Of a stretch of DNA of 64,000 nucleotides, positions 9,360-18,450 are shown one piece after another. The translations under genes and the position numbers were made by a program. Position 1 is the first letter of the stretch. Every line of letters begins with the position of its first letter. The notes below the pieces were generated by a model. It ran no database searches. It saw only the letters and a list, made by a program, of their open reading frames with translations, and had not been told where the DNA came from. Origin of the DNA: Candidatus Aquicultor sp. (GTDB lineage: Bacteria > Actinomycetota > Aquicultoria > Aquicultorales > Aquicultoraceae); the NCBI GenBank assembly GCA_036504445.1, contig DASXVE010000034.1:62001-126000 (forward strand). Reading direction: 5' to 3'.

Positions 9360-10169
9360 ATGGCCGAAAGTGCCGTAACGACGATTGCTCACATCTCGGA
9401 CCTACACGTTGGCTCACAATACTTCATCCCGAACTTAATGAGTCGCACGATTGAAGAGCTCAACGAGCTCAAACCGGATGCGGTGATCTGCACCGGCGAT
9501 TTAACCAACGAGGGGTTCCGGCAGGAATATACGACCGCGCAGACGTTCTTGACCATGTTGGAGTGTGAACGGCGCCTGTTTATGCCGGGCAATCACGATT
9601 CGCGAAACGTCGGCTACGTGCACTTTGAAGAGCTGTTTGGGCAACGAAATAGCGTCTTGTCGTTTGATCGCTTTACCGTTGTGGGAACCGATTCAAGCGA
9701 ACCCGACTTGGATAACGGGCGCATCGGCAGGGAACGCTATTCGTGGCTTGAAGAACTCTTCAAGGGTGACGGCAAATACAAGATTTTTGCGCTGCATCAT
9801 CATCTGCTGCCGGTCCCGGGAACGGGGCGCGAGCGCAGTATGGTCCATGACGCCGGCGACCTTCTTGAAGTACTCATTAATTGTGGTGTCGATCTGGTTC
9901 TGTGTGGGCATAAACATGTTCCATATGTCTGGCGTCTGGAGAATCTGGTCGTCATCAACGCGGGGACGGCGTGCACGCTGCGCCTCAGGGGCCATACAAA
10001 GCCCTGCTACAATATTATTCAAATCGAGGGGCAAGATCACGTGCAGGTTTACAGAAAATATCCGTACGGCTCAAAAGAGTTAATCGCCGAGTTTTCACGC
10101 GGCGAGCATAAATTCAGTAAGTGGGAGACAGTCGAAGACGATATCCTAGCTGGGGGTGGCCTGCTATAA
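9360..10169 (+). CDS. Calcineurin-like metallophosphoesterase, first gene of the cDPG cassette
   Basis: 269-residue cytoplasmic phosphoesterase with all five metal motifs of the family: HISDLHVG, CTGDLTNEG, MPGNHDSR, ALHHHLLPV and CGHKHVPY. This set is typical of the cyclic-nucleotide phosphodiesterase (CpdA-like) branch. ATG 9360 has an AGAAGGTGA ribosome site at optimal distance; the GTG at 9351 is in frame but lies within that site. Its stop overlaps the start region of the cyclic diphosphoglycerate synthetase gene, so the two are translated together. The true substrate is unknown. Hydrolysis of cyclic 2,3-diphosphoglycerate or of another phosphate ester is an inference from context only. 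Confidence 0.9.
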   Translation: MAESAVTTIAHISDLHVGSQYFIPNLMSRTIEELNELKPDAVICTGDLTNEGFRQEYTTAQTFLTMLECERRLFMPGNHDSRNVGYVHFEELFGQRNSVLSFDRFTVVGTDSSEPDLDNGRIGRERYSWLEELFKGDGKYKIFALHHHLLPVPGTGRERSMVHDAGDLLEVLINCGVDLVLCGHKHVPYVWRLENLVVINAGTACTLRLRGHTKPCYNIIQIEGQDHVQVYRKYPYGSKELIAEFSRGEHKFSKWETVEDDILAGGGLL

Positions 10170-11518
10170 CCCGGGTTGTCATACTTATCGACGGCGAGCA
10201 TTATCCCCCGGTAATCCGGTCTGCGATAGAGGTCCTTGAAAAGCAGTTTAACTATGATGTGGCCGGCGCTGCCTTCATCGGCGGGCTTGAGAAGCTTTCC
10301 GAAAAGGGTGAATTCGATGTCGGATGCCCGGTCATTAAATGCGATGAACCGCTTGACGCCATACTCGAAGCGATCGATACATATGCGCCCGAGATGGTTG
10401 TCGATTTAAGTGACGAGCCGGTTATCGGGTACACGCAGCGTTTCTTTTATGCGAGCCACGTGCTCACCAGAGGGATACCGTATATCGGGGCCGATTTTTG
10501 GTTCTACCCGCCGGTGTTACAAGAAGTGCTCGAGAAGCCGTCGTTGAGTGTAATCGGCACCGGCAAGCGCGTCGGCAAGACGGCCATCGCGGGTTACATC
10601 TGCCGCTGCCTCGACGAGCAAGAGTATAAACCGGGTGTTATTGCGATGGGCCGTGGCGGTCCGCAAGCGCCCGAGATGATAGCGGGCGCCGAGATCGAGC
10701 TTACGCCGGAGTATCTGCTGAACCTTGCGCGCTCCGGCAAGCATGCGGCATCGGATTACCTGGAAGACGCGCTTACCAGCCGGATAACTGCAATCGGTTG
10801 CAGGCGCTGCGGCGGTGGTTTGGCCGGACAGCCGTTTGTCTCCAACGTTGCGGCGGGTGCGCGCCTCGCAAACGAGCTTGATATCGATTTCGTGGTGCTC
10901 GAGGGGTCGGGCTCCGCGTTACCGCCGGTTAAAGCGGATAGTTATGTGCTGATTGTGGATGCAAGCCAGCCCCTGGACTATATCTCGGGCTATTTCGGCA
11001 CCTACCGGGCGCTCTTATCCGAGATGGTTGTGCTTTCGATGTGCGAGCCGCCGCTGGCAGACAAAGCTAAAATCGAGCAGATCGACAAGGCGCTGCGTGA
11101 GATCAAGCCCGGCATAAAAATAGTGCATACGGTGTTTCGCCCGAAACCGCTTCAGCCGATCGAGGGCAAGAAGGTGTTTTTAGCAACGACCGCACCGACT
11201 TCGATGAAGGGCAAGATAGCGGGGCACCTCGAAAAGGTGTATGGTGCGCACGTCGTTGCCACCAGCAGTAATCTTTCAAACAAGAAAGCATTGCGTGAAG
11301 AAATTGAAGCCGCGGAAGGCTCGTTTACCGTTTTGTTAACCGAACTTAAGGCCGCTGCGGTCGATGTCGTGACGAGCATCGGTTTAGAGCTCGGCCTTGA
11401 TGTGATATATATGGACAATTTACCGGTGACTATCGGCGGCGACGGCGAGCTGGAAGAGCTTGTAACCTGGATCGCTCAAGATGCTAGGGCGAAGTTTTCA
11501 GAGCGGAGGACAACGTGA
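10121..11518 (+). CDS. cpgS: Cyclic 2,3-diphosphoglycerate synthetase
   Basis: ATP-dependent formation of the intramolecular anhydride of 2,3-diphosphoglycerate, giving the solute cyclic 2,3-diphosphoglycerate. Family marks: the N-terminal VVILIDGEHYPPV, the P-loop GTGKRVGKTAIAGY, MGRGGPQAPE and VLEGSGSALPPVKAD. The only canonical in-frame start is the GTG at 10121, which overlaps the phosphoesterase gene by 49 bp and adds 15 residues that look like shifted-frame sequence (RRRYPSWGWP). An in-frame ATA at 10166 overlaps the upstream stop by 4 bp and has GGGGGTGG at 10152-10159 in ribosome-site position, so initiation there is possible. About 450 aa is the length I remember for the archaeal enzyme. 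The gene for 2-phosphoglycerate kinase follows with a 4 bp overlap. Confidence 0.9.
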   Translation: MGDSRRRYPSWGWPAITRVVILIDGEHYPPVIRSAIEVLEKQFNYDVAGAAFIGGLEKLSEKGEFDVGCPVIKCDEPLDAILEAIDTYAPEMVVDLSDEPVIGYTQRFFYASHVLTRGIPYIGADFWFYPPVLQEVLEKPSLSVIGTGKRVGKTAIAGYICRCLDEQEYKPGVIAMGRGGPQAPEMIAGAEIELTPEYLLNLARSGKHAASDYLEDALTSRITAIGCRRCGGGLAGQPFVSNVAAGARLANELDIDFVVLEGSGSALPPVKADSYVLIVDASQPLDYISGYFGTYRALLSEMVVLSMCEPPLADKAKIEQIDKALREIKPGIKIVHTVFRPKPLQPIEGKKVFLATTAPTSMKGKIAGHLEKVYGAHVVATSSNLSNKKALREEIEAAEGSFTVLLTELKAAAVDVVTSIGLELGLDVIYMDNLPVTIGGDGELEELVTWIAQDARAKFSERRTT

Positions 11519-12486
11519 ACTTAGATGGAGAAAACCGTTCGCGGCAAATCATCATCAGTGATGATAAACATGGGCTGCCGTACTCAAAGGGCTTGACGGC
11601 GACCTCGATTATGGCAACAGGGCTGCCGCCGACCAAGGCGTACCGGATCGCGCGGCTCGTCCAGCAGCAGTTGGTTGAAAACAGCAGGTTGTCCGTAAAG
11701 ATGGACGAGCTCAGAGAGCTTACCTATACCATGCTCCTCGCCGAAGAAGGGAAAGACTACGCGAACAAGTATCGGCGCTGGCAGGCACTTCGAAGCGTTG
11801 ACAGGCCGATTATCGTTTTAATCGGCGGCACCACGGGTGTTGGAAAATCAACGGTCGCAACTACCATTGCGCACCGTCTCGGTATCACACATGTTGTCCC
11901 AACCGATGCGCTTCGTGAGGTCATGCGAGCGGTGCTTTCGCAAGAACTCGTGCCGACGCTGCATGAATCATCCTTTCTGGCATGGAAGGCGATACGGCAT
12001 AAAACCGATAACGACCCGCTCATTGCAGGTTTTTTGGAGCAGGTTAAAACCGTTGCTGTTGGTGTTCGTGCGGTCATCGACCGTTCCATCACCGAGGGTT
12101 TAAACGTTGTTATCGAAGGCGTTCACATAGTTCCCGGATTTATTAACAGTACTATGTGTGAAAAAGCGTTTGTTGTGCCGATGATAATAACAGTAGAAGA
12201 TGAAGACCTACACCGCAGCCACTTTTACATTCGTGAGTTGCAAACCGAAGGCGTGCGGCCGTTCGAACGCTACCGCGAAAATTTTGATTGGATTCGCACA
12301 ATCGGTGAATATATAAGTGAGATGGCGCGCGATCGCGACGTCGCGCTAATTTCCAGCCATAACCTGGATACAACGATTACCTCGGCACTTGAAGAAGTGC
12401 TTGATCAGGTCCTGGGGCCGGAGGGCAGTGATCCTGTTGAACCCGTCTCATGCGCCGAGCGCAAGGATATTGACTTAGTAGAATAG
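11515..12486 (+). CDS. pgk2: 2-Phosphoglycerate kinase with ATP-cone-like N-terminal region
   Basis: Phosphorylates 2-phosphoglycerate to 2,3-diphosphoglycerate, the substrate of the synthetase encoded just upstream. Residues 1-85 look like an ATP-cone-type regulatory region, ending in the segment NKYRRWQALR. The kinase half has the P-loop GGTTGVGKSTVA, then GITHVVPTDALREVMRAVL, and the later segment VIEGVHIVPGF; these are the signatures I associate with archaeal 2-phosphoglycerate kinases. Length is 323 aa. The GTG start at 11515 overlaps the preceding stop by 4 bp (GTGA), with GGAGGA a few bases upstream, so the cassette is tightly coupled. Confidence 0.88.
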   Translation: MNLDGENRSRQIIISDDKHGLPYSKGLTATSIMATGLPPTKAYRIARLVQQQLVENSRLSVKMDELRELTYTMLLAEEGKDYANKYRRWQALRSVDRPIIVLIGGTTGVGKSTVATTIAHRLGITHVVPTDALREVMRAVLSQELVPTLHESSFLAWKAIRHKTDNDPLIAGFLEQVKTVAVGVRAVIDRSITEGLNVVIEGVHIVPGFINSTMCEKAFVVPMIITVEDEDLHRSHFYIRELQTEGVRPFERYRENFDWIRTIGEYISEMARDRDVALISSHNLDTTITSALEEVLDQVLGPEGSDPVEPVSCAERKDIDLVE

Positions 12487-12583
12487 AACGCACGAGCTAG
12501 CGGTAGCAACGCCATATAGCTTTCACATAAAATACACAGCCAATGCGCATAACCAATACTTTACTTTCAAATAGGGGGAATAC

Positions 12584-13255
12584 ATGAAGTTATTTATTGA
12601 TAGCGCCAATATCGAGCATATACGTGAAATGAATTCGCTCGGTGTTATCAGCGGCGTTACCACAAATCCATCGCTCTGCTCAAAGGAGGGCAAGGATTTC
12701 AAAGATTTTAAGGCAGCGATCGCCGAAATTTGTGCAATTGTTGATGGCCCGATAAGCGCCGAGGCAATCAGCCTCACGCGCGACGGCATTATCCAGGAAG
12801 GTCGCGAACTTGCAAAAATAGCATCAAATGTTGTTGTAAAGATACCGATGATAGAAGAAGGTTTAGCTGCAACAAAAGTTCTAAGCTCGGAAGGCATCAA
12901 AGTCAATATGACGCTCGTATTTTCAGCCAACCAAGCAATGCTTGCCGCACAAGTCGGCGCGGCATTTGTGAGTCCTTTTGTAGGCAGGCTTGACGACATA
13001 GGCCATGACGGGATAGAGGAGCTTGACAAAATCGTGTCAATCTACGATATTTATGATATTGAGACTGAGATCATATCAGCCAGTATCAGGCATCCTCTCC
13101 ATGTAACCCAATCCGCTCAGGTTGGCGCACATATTGCAACAGTTCCGTATAACATATTGAAGCAAATGGTAAAACACCCGCTCACCGATACAGGGGTCGA
13201 TAGATTCCTTGAGGATTGGAAAAAGCTTCAGGAGACATGTTCATCAACAAGATAG
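12584..13255 (+). CDS. fsa: Fructose-6-phosphate aldolase / transaldolase-like enzyme
   Basis: Small class I aldolase of the FSA/TalC family (223 aa). The N-terminus [13 protein letters not shown] and GVTTNPSL are hallmark segments. The Schiff-base lysine is in VVVKIPM, and FVGRLDDIG is the late phosphate-binding motif. It acts on fructose-6-phosphate or performs transaldolase transfer; sequence alone does not separate the two. The ATG at 12584 has a TAGGGGG site upstream. It precedes rho by 63 bp, and talC-like genes next to rho are common in Gram-positive genomes, so it probably belongs to the ancestral order and not to the cDPG cassette. Confidence 0.92.
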   Translation: MKLFIDSANIEHIREMNSLGVISGVTTNPSLCSKEGKDFKDFKAAIAEICAIVDGPISAEAISLTRDGIIQEGRELAKIASNVVVKIPMIEEGLAATKVLSSEGIKVNMTLVFSANQAMLAAQVGAAFVSPFVGRLDDIGHDGIEELDKIVSIYDIYDIETEIISASIRHPLHVTQSAQVGAHIATVPYNILKQMVKHPLTDTGVDRFLEDWKKLQETCSSTR

Positions 13256-13318
13256 CAACCGCCCAATACCCAACATTATATGGAAACGGATTATTTATTT
13301 AGCAAAGAAGGTGAAAAA

Positions 13319-14725
13319 GTGGACAAATCACAACTCGAATCGAAAACATTGACTGACCTGAGACCCATCGCGTCTGAATTGGGCATTGGCGGCGCTTCCA
13401 CTTTACGTAAGAAAGAGCTAATCGATGCAATAATGCAAGCACAGACGGGTGCTGACGGGGCCCGCGAGCAAGCACAGACGGCAGTCGCGACTGCCGAGCG
13501 CCCCGCGGCGCCGGTGAAGGAGCGCCCCGCAGGCGAAGAGCGACGCGAGGAACGCCATGAGCGCTATCGCGAAACGCGCGTTGAAGTGCGTGAGCGCGAA
13601 GAGCAGCTTATCATCAAGCAGGGAATTCTTGATACCTTGGCTGACGGATATGGCTTCTTACGTACGCAAGGATATCTGCCGAGCGAAGGCGATATTTATG
13701 TCTCACTCTCGCAGATCAGGCGCTTTAATTTGCGCCGGGGCGACGAGGTTGCCGGCCAGGTGCGCCCGCCGAAGGACACCGAGAAGTACAACGCGCTCCT
13801 TCGGATCGAAGGTGTCAACGGCGCCGACCCGGAAAAAGCGCGCCAGAGACCGACGTTCGAAACGCTCACCCCGGTCTATCCAGACCAACGCCTTCGCCTT
13901 GAGAATCGTCCGCAGGATATTACGTCCCGCATCATCGACCTGGTAGCCCCGATTGGAAAAGGGCAGAGAGGCTTGATTGTTTCCCCGCCAAAAGCAGGTA
14001 AAACAACGATTCTAAAGACGATTGCAAACGCGATTACAACCAATAACCCTGAAGTACACATGATGGCGCTGCTCGTTGACGAGCGACCCGAAGAGGTTAC
14101 CGATATGGAGCGATCCATCCAGGGTGAAGTAGTAAGCTCAACGTTCGACCAGCCCGCGGACAACCACGTTGCTGTTGCCGAACTCGTTTTAGAGCGTGCG
14201 AAACGTCTGGTCGAGCACGGCCAAGATGTCGTTATTATGCTCGACTCAATTACCAGGCTCGCCCGCGCGTACAACTTGACGACGCCGGCATCGGGTAGGA
14301 TTCTCTCGGGTGGTGTCGACTCGACCGCGCTCTTCCCGCCGAAACGTTTCTTTGGTGCTGCAAGAAACATCGAGTTTGGCGGAAGCCTGACAATTCTTGC
14401 TACGGCGCTGGTCGATACGGGAAGCCGTATGGACGATGTTATTTTTGAGGAATTCAAAGGTACCGGCAACATGGAGCTGCATCTCGATCGAAAACTTGCC
14501 GACAAACGTATCTTCCCGGCGATCGACATCGACAAGTCCGGTACGCGTAAAGAAGAGCTCATTTTACCAGGGGATGAGGCACAGCTCATTTGGAAGCTCA
14601 GGCGCGTACTGCAGGCGCTCGACCCGGGTGCGGCAATCGAGCTGTTAATCGACAAAATGCGTGAGCAAAAGTCGAATATCGAGTTCCTGTCGCAGATCGG
14701 GAGAGGCCGCTCAAACGGGCATTAA
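13319..14725 (+). CDS. rho: Transcription termination factor Rho
   Basis: Hexameric RNA helicase that ends transcription. The N-terminal Rho-N helix-loop region (about residues 1-40) is followed by an Arg/Glu/Ala-rich insertion (about 40-95) of the kind common in actinobacterial Rho. Next comes the RNA-binding cold-shock-like domain with DGYGFLRT. The ATPase core has [39 protein letters not shown] and the Q/R-loop region near [12 protein letters not shown] choose the GTG at 13319, which has AGAAGGTGA at proper distance; the frame continues to 13280 without a ribosome site. 468 aa. Confidence 0.96.
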   Translation: MDKSQLESKTLTDLRPIASELGIGGASTLRKKELIDAIMQAQTGADGAREQAQTAVATAERPAAPVKERPAGEERREERHERYRETRVEVREREEQLIIKQGILDTLADGYGFLRTQGYLPSEGDIYVSLSQIRRFNLRRGDEVAGQVRPPKDTEKYNALLRIEGVNGADPEKARQRPTFETLTPVYPDQRLRLENRPQDITSRIIDLVAPIGKGQRGLIVSPPKAGKTTILKTIANAITTNNPEVHMMALLVDERPEEVTDMERSIQGEVVSSTFDQPADNHVAVAELVLERAKRLVEHGQDVVIMLDSITRLARAYNLTTPASGRILSGGVDSTALFPPKRFFGAARNIEFGGSLTILATALVDTGSRMDDVIFEEFKGTGNMELHLDRKLADKRIFPAIDIDKSGTRKEELILPGDEAQLIWKLRRVLQALDPGAAIELLIDKMREQKSNIEFLSQIGRGRSNGH

Positions 14726-14810
14726 TCCGAAACACGGCGTCTCGGCTCTGTACTTAGCGGAGCGCATAACGAGATTTTCGTGTTGCGGTATAACATTAGG
14801 GGAATATTGC

Positions 14811-14834
14811 AAGGGCCAGGCTTGCCTGGCCCTT
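14811..14834 (+). terminator. 24-bp perfect palindrome downstream of rho
   Basis: AAGGGCCAGGCT and its exact complement form a GC-rich stem with essentially no loop beyond the central bases. It lies 85 bp after rho. There is no T-run after it, so it is either a pausing hairpin, a Rho-type 3' stabiliser or a protein site and not a standard intrinsic terminator. Confidence 0.45.
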
Positions 14835-14891
14835 AGTATTTAGCAAGGGCATCCGAATTACGGCGCTTACGATATTGACGTGGTGTGATGA

Positions 14892-14920
14892 TTGTCAATC
14901 CGTGCTCGTTATGCTACCAT
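14892..14920 (+). promoter_or_regulatory. Candidate promoter of rpmE
   Basis: TTGTCA (14892-14897), 17 bp, then TACCAT (14915-14920). Transcription would begin near 14927, giving an 80-nt leader that contains the structured element at 14944-14997. Confidence 0.45.
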
Positions 14921-14943
14921 TATTTAGATTTATTACGAATAAG

Positions 14944-14997
14944 AGTTCACGGCCAAGTGATCTAAAGCATCTAATGCGCTGTGAACTATTTTTTTGG
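14944..14997 (+). promoter_or_regulatory. Structured rpmE leader, possible L31 autoregulatory RNA
   Basis: AGTTCAC (14944-14950) pairs with GTGAACT (14981-14987). Inside lies a small GCAT-CTA-ATGC hairpin. The outer stem is followed by A and seven T that run directly into the GGAGG ribosome site of rpmE. Such a hairpin with a U-run can act as a leader terminator or hide the ribosome site. L31 leader motifs are described for several bacterial groups; whether this matches one is not established here. Confidence 0.45.
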
Positions 14998-15008
14998 AGG
15001 TGTACAAC

Positions 15009-15260
15009 GTGAGAAAAGGGATTCATCCCGACTATGTCGAGGCGAAAGTAACGTGCTCCTGCGGTGAGACATTTACGACGCGCTCAACCAAAGACGAACT
15101 CAAGGTCGAGCTCTGCTCAAAATGCCACCCTTTCTATACCGGTAAGCAAAAGCTTGTCGATAGCGGTGGTAGAGTGCAGCGTTTCCAGAAGAAGTACGGT
15201 CTAGGAACCGAAGCAGCAAAAGAGACAGAAGAGAAGACGAAAGAAAAAGCAGCAGAATAA
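15009..15260 (+). CDS. rpmE: 50S ribosomal protein L31, zinc-binding form
   Basis: 83-residue large-subunit protein. The start is the GTG at 15009, 7 bp after GGAGGTG; the N-terminus then reads [20 protein letters not shown] as expected. Four cysteines (CSC and CSKC) form the zinc ribbon, so this is the zinc-containing C+ form. The tail after YGLG is a Glu/Lys-rich extension. It is followed within 14 bp by the DUF1385 gene. Confidence 0.95.
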   Translation: MRKGIHPDYVEAKVTCSCGETFTTRSTKDELKVELCSKCHPFYTGKQKLVDSGGRVQRFQKKYGLGTEAAKETEEKTKEKAAE

Positions 15261-15273
15261 GGGGGAGGCTCCT

Positions 15274-16224
15274 TTGGCCAAACCGTTTTTTGGCGGCCAG
15301 GCGGTAATCGAAGGCGTTATGATGAAAGGCCCGCACAACTGGAGTCTTTCCGTGCGTACACCCGAAGGTGAAATCGTAAACACCACCGAGCAGTTCAACT
15401 CTGTCGGTGATCGCTGGCCCATATTGAAAAAGCCCTTTATCAGGGGCATTGTCGTCTTGATCGAGATGTTGATTCTCGGCATCAAGACAATCGCACTATC
15501 GGCAAATCTCGCGCTCGGTGAGGCGGAAGAAGATATCTCGGGCAAAGAGATGGGCCTCACGCTCGTGTTTGCGTTTTTACTGGTCGTCGGCCTTTTTATG
15601 GTCGTACCGTTTTACGCAACCAGGGCGATGCACTCGGTTATTCAAAACAATTTGCTCTTTGCGTTCATTGAGGGGCTCTTTAGAATTGCGATATTTGTAG
15701 CCTACGTCTGGGTTATTTCAAGGGTTGCCGATATCAAGCGGGTCTTCCAGTACCACGGTGCCGAGCATAAGACGATTCATGCTTATGAGGCGGAAGAAGA
15801 GCTCACAACGCAGAACGCGGCCAAGTACACGACGCTTCACGTTCGCTGCGGCACGAGTTTGATGCTTATCGTCATGGTGGTAGCGATTTTAATGTTCTCG
15901 TTTTTGCCGACGTACAGCGTGCTTCTCAGGGTTGCCGGAAAAATCGTGTTGCTACCGGTAGTTGCCGGTATATCGTACGAGATTACCCGGCTCGCAGCGC
16001 GGCGCATCGATTCGCCGTTCATGAAAGCGATTATGTGGCCCGGTCTGAAGCTGCAAAAACTGACGACGCAAGAGCCAGATGAAGACCAGCTCGAAGTGGC
16101 AATTCACGCCTTGCAGCGCGTGCTTGTGACTGAGGGCTTACTGGAGCCGGTTGCACTCGAACGCGAGATCAAAGCGGAAAAGGTTGAAACGCAGCCGTCG
16201 CTTGCGAATCTGGAAACGACGTAA
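15274..16224 (+). CDS. DUF1385 family integral membrane protein
   Basis: 316-residue protein with the family N-terminus FGGQAVIEGVMMKGP and the segment KPFIRGIVVLIEML. Four or more hydrophobic segments follow (about 90-115, 130-150, 195-245). A conserved YHGAEHKTIHAYE is in the middle and HVRCGTSLMLIV marks the second half. The function of the family is not established; a YqhQ-like membrane role is the usual annotation. The start is a TTG at 15274 with AAGGGGGAGG upstream. The position between rpmE and prfA is common in Firmicutes and deep actinobacteria. Confidence 0.9.
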   Translation: MAKPFFGGQAVIEGVMMKGPHNWSLSVRTPEGEIVNTTEQFNSVGDRWPILKKPFIRGIVVLIEMLILGIKTIALSANLALGEAEEDISGKEMGLTLVFAFLLVVGLFMVVPFYATRAMHSVIQNNLLFAFIEGLFRIAIFVAYVWVISRVADIKRVFQYHGAEHKTIHAYEAEEELTTQNAAKYTTLHVRCGTSLMLIVMVVAILMFSFLPTYSVLLRVAGKIVLLPVVAGISYEITRLAARRIDSPFMKAIMWPGLKLQKLTTQEPDEDQLEVAIHALQRVLVTEGLLEPVALEREIKAEKVETQPSLANLETT

Positions 16225-16246
16225 CAACATCGCAAAAGCATCCGAT

Positions 16247-16275
16247 AAGAGCCCGGGTTCGGGCTCTTTGTTTTT
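16247..16275 (+). terminator. Intrinsic terminator after DUF1385 gene
   Basis: A 9 bp stem, AAGAGCCCG (16247-16255) with CGGGCTCTT (16260-16268), has a GGTT loop and is followed by TGTTTTT. It ends the rpmE-DUF1385 unit. Confidence 0.85.
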
Positions 16276-16433
16276 AAACGAGCTCGGTTTGCGCGACAAC
16301 CACCGGTTTCGTGTTGTCTGACCCGTCAAGATTCATTATAATTAATAAGGTTACGCAATACTTTAGGCACGGGGCGCCTTGCGTGGGCGCCATCTTTATT
16401 TTCATTGTGTAGATACGTAGCCAGGTGAAAAAT

Positions 16434-17501
16434 ATGTTAGAAAAATTACAGGAAATTTTAACGAGATACAACGAAATAACGGAGAAACTCAGCGATCCGG
16501 CGGTCATTAGCGATCAGAACGCCTACCGGGATCTCTCAAAAGCGCATGCCTCCATGACGCCGCTGATTACCCTTATCAGGCGGTTGGAGGAGCTTGAAGA
16601 GGGTATTACCGATGCGCAGGAGATGCTCAAGGATGAGGCAGATCCTGAAATGCACGAGTATCTGAAGGGCGAGCTTCACCACATGCGTGAAGAACGAGAG
16701 AAAGTCGAGGAAGAGATTAAGTACCTGCTTGTCGCTAAAGATCCGAACGATGAAAAAGACATCATCATCGAGATCAGGGCCGGTGCCGGCGGCGATGAGG
16801 CGAGCCTCTTTGCCGGTGACCTCTACCGCATGTACTCGCGCTACGCCGAGGAGCACCGCTGGAAAACAGAGCTTTTAAGCGCAAGCGAGTCGGATATGGG
16901 CGGCTTTAAAGAGATTATCTTTGAGATCAAAGGCAACGGCGCCTACAGCCGGTTTAAATACGAATCGGGCGTGCACCGCGTCCAGCGCATCCCGGTAACG
17001 GAATCAGGCGGGCGAATTCATACCTCAACAGTAACTGTTGCGGTACTGCCCGAAGCCGAAGATGTCGAGGTCGAGATCGGGCCGAATGATCTTCGCATCG
17101 ATGTATTTCGCTCCGGCGGCCCGGGCGGCCAGTCGGTTAACACGACCGACTCGGCGGTTCGTATCACCCACCTGCCGACGGGGCTCGTCATATCGTGTCA
17201 GAACGAAAAGAGCCAGCTGCAAAATAAAGAGCAAGGAATGCGAATTCTGCGGGCGCGGCTATATGAGAAATACCTCGAAGAGCAGCAGGCCAAGCTTGCT
17301 GCAACACGAAAATCGCAGGTCGGTACGGGCGATCGCAGTGAGCGAATCCGCACCTACAACTTCCCGCAAGGGCGCGTAACCGATCACCGTATCGGTTTTA
17401 CCATACACAACCTGCCGGCGGTTCTCGAAGGGGAGATCGACGATTTAATCGATGCTTTAGCGGCGGCCGATAAGGCGGAGAAGCTAAAGCAGGTGGTATA
17501 A
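16434..17501 (+). CDS. prfA: Peptide chain release factor 1
   Basis: Recognises UAA and UAG and releases the nascent peptide. The codon-recognition motif is PVT at about residues 187-189 (the RF1-type PxT), and the catalytic GGQ is in [11 protein letters not shown] (about 231-233). The ATG at 16434 has AGGTGA just upstream; the GTG at 16425 is part of that site. 355 aa, normal. prmC, which methylates the GGQ glutamine, starts directly after the stop codon. Confidence 0.97.
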   Translation: MLEKLQEILTRYNEITEKLSDPAVISDQNAYRDLSKAHASMTPLITLIRRLEELEEGITDAQEMLKDEADPEMHEYLKGELHHMREEREKVEEEIKYLLVAKDPNDEKDIIIEIRAGAGGDEASLFAGDLYRMYSRYAEEHRWKTELLSASESDMGGFKEIIFEIKGNGAYSRFKYESGVHRVQRIPVTESGGRIHTSTVTVAVLPEAEDVEVEIGPNDLRIDVFRSGGPGGQSVNTTDSAVRITHLPTGLVISCQNEKSQLQNKEQGMRILRARLYEKYLEEQQAKLAATRKSQVGTGDRSERIRTYNFPQGRVTDHRIGFTIHNLPAVLEGEIDDLIDALAAADKAEKLKQVV

Positions 17502-18443
17502 ATGATTTCTAAGACGAATTTAACAATAGATACAATGCTTACCGGAACCACCCGCGAACTTGAGGGTGGTTCTGTGTTTTTACCCCGCGTTGAGGCCGAG
17601 CGCATTCTTACCGAGGCCACCGGGCTTTCATCGTTAGAGCTGCGCTTTGAGCGCCAGCGCATTCTTACCGAGGCAGAAGTCGCTTTTGTCGAGCGCGTAG
17701 TAGCCGAGCGCGTTACCGGAAAGCCTTTGCAGTATATCCTCGGTCATCAGCACTTTCGCATGCTCGACCTGGCGTGCCGTGAGGGCGTGCTTATACCACG
17801 CCCGGAAACCGAGCTCGTTGTCGATGCGGTTCTGGTTGAGCTTACCCAGTGCAGTATTAGAAAAGCCCTTCACGCATCGCACGAGCACGAACAGTACGAC
17901 GGCGCCTGGGCGCAGGACGAGCTGGCAAAGCGACCCATTGTGGTTGATATCGGCTGCGGCACCGGCGCAATCGCTCTTAGTATCGCGGCCGAATGCCCGC
18001 AAGCGGACGTCTATGCGACCGATATTTCCGACCAAGCCCTCTCTTTGATACGGGAGAACGCTGAAATAGCGGGCGTTAAGGATCGCGTTACAATAATTAA
18101 ATCGGATTTGTTTGGGGCGCTCGATGCGCTCAAAGGCCGCGTGAATGTTATAGTCTCAAATCCACCGTATATTCCGACGGATGATCTGGCGACATTGCAG
18201 CGCGAGGTGCTTCGCGAGCCGCGTCTCGCCCTCGATGGGGGCGATGACGGCCTCGATTTTTACCGGGCGATAGTGGGCCGGGCCGGTGAGTTTCTTATGT
18301 CCGGCGGATGTATTGTATTTGAAATCGGTTTCGACCAAGGGCCCGCGGTTGCGGCGCTGCTTGCGACGGCAGGGTTTTCCGACGTCGCCGTGTTGAAAGA
18401 TTTCCAGGTTCACGACCGGATCGTTATAGCGAGAGGGGGATAG
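17502..18443 (+). CDS. prmC: Release factor glutamine methyltransferase
   Basis: SAM-dependent enzyme that methylates the glutamine of the GGQ motif of release factors. It has a helical N-terminal domain, IPRPETELVVD, the SAM-binding VVDIGCGTGAIALSIA and the diagnostic NPPY in VSNPPYIPTDDL. About 15 residues (near HEHEQYDGAWAQ) are inserted between the PRPETE region and the SAM motif. 313 aa. The ATG immediately follows the prfA stop, so translation is coupled. Confidence 0.95.
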   Translation: MISKTNLTIDTMLTGTTRELEGGSVFLPRVEAERILTEATGLSSLELRFERQRILTEAEVAFVERVVAERVTGKPLQYILGHQHFRMLDLACREGVLIPRPETELVVDAVLVELTQCSIRKALHASHEHEQYDGAWAQDELAKRPIVVDIGCGTGAIALSIAAECPQADVYATDISDQALSLIRENAEIAGVKDRVTIIKSDLFGALDALKGRVNVIVSNPPYIPTDDLATLQREVLREPRLALDGGDDGLDFYRAIVGRAGEFLMSGGCIVFEIGFDQGPAVAALLATAGFSDVAVLKDFQVHDRIVIARGG

Positions 18444-18450
18444 GGATACG

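Noticed and set aside
13876-14655. 259-codon minus-strand frame inside rho
   Set aside because: Shadow of the conserved Rho core; Ser-rich and without motifs.
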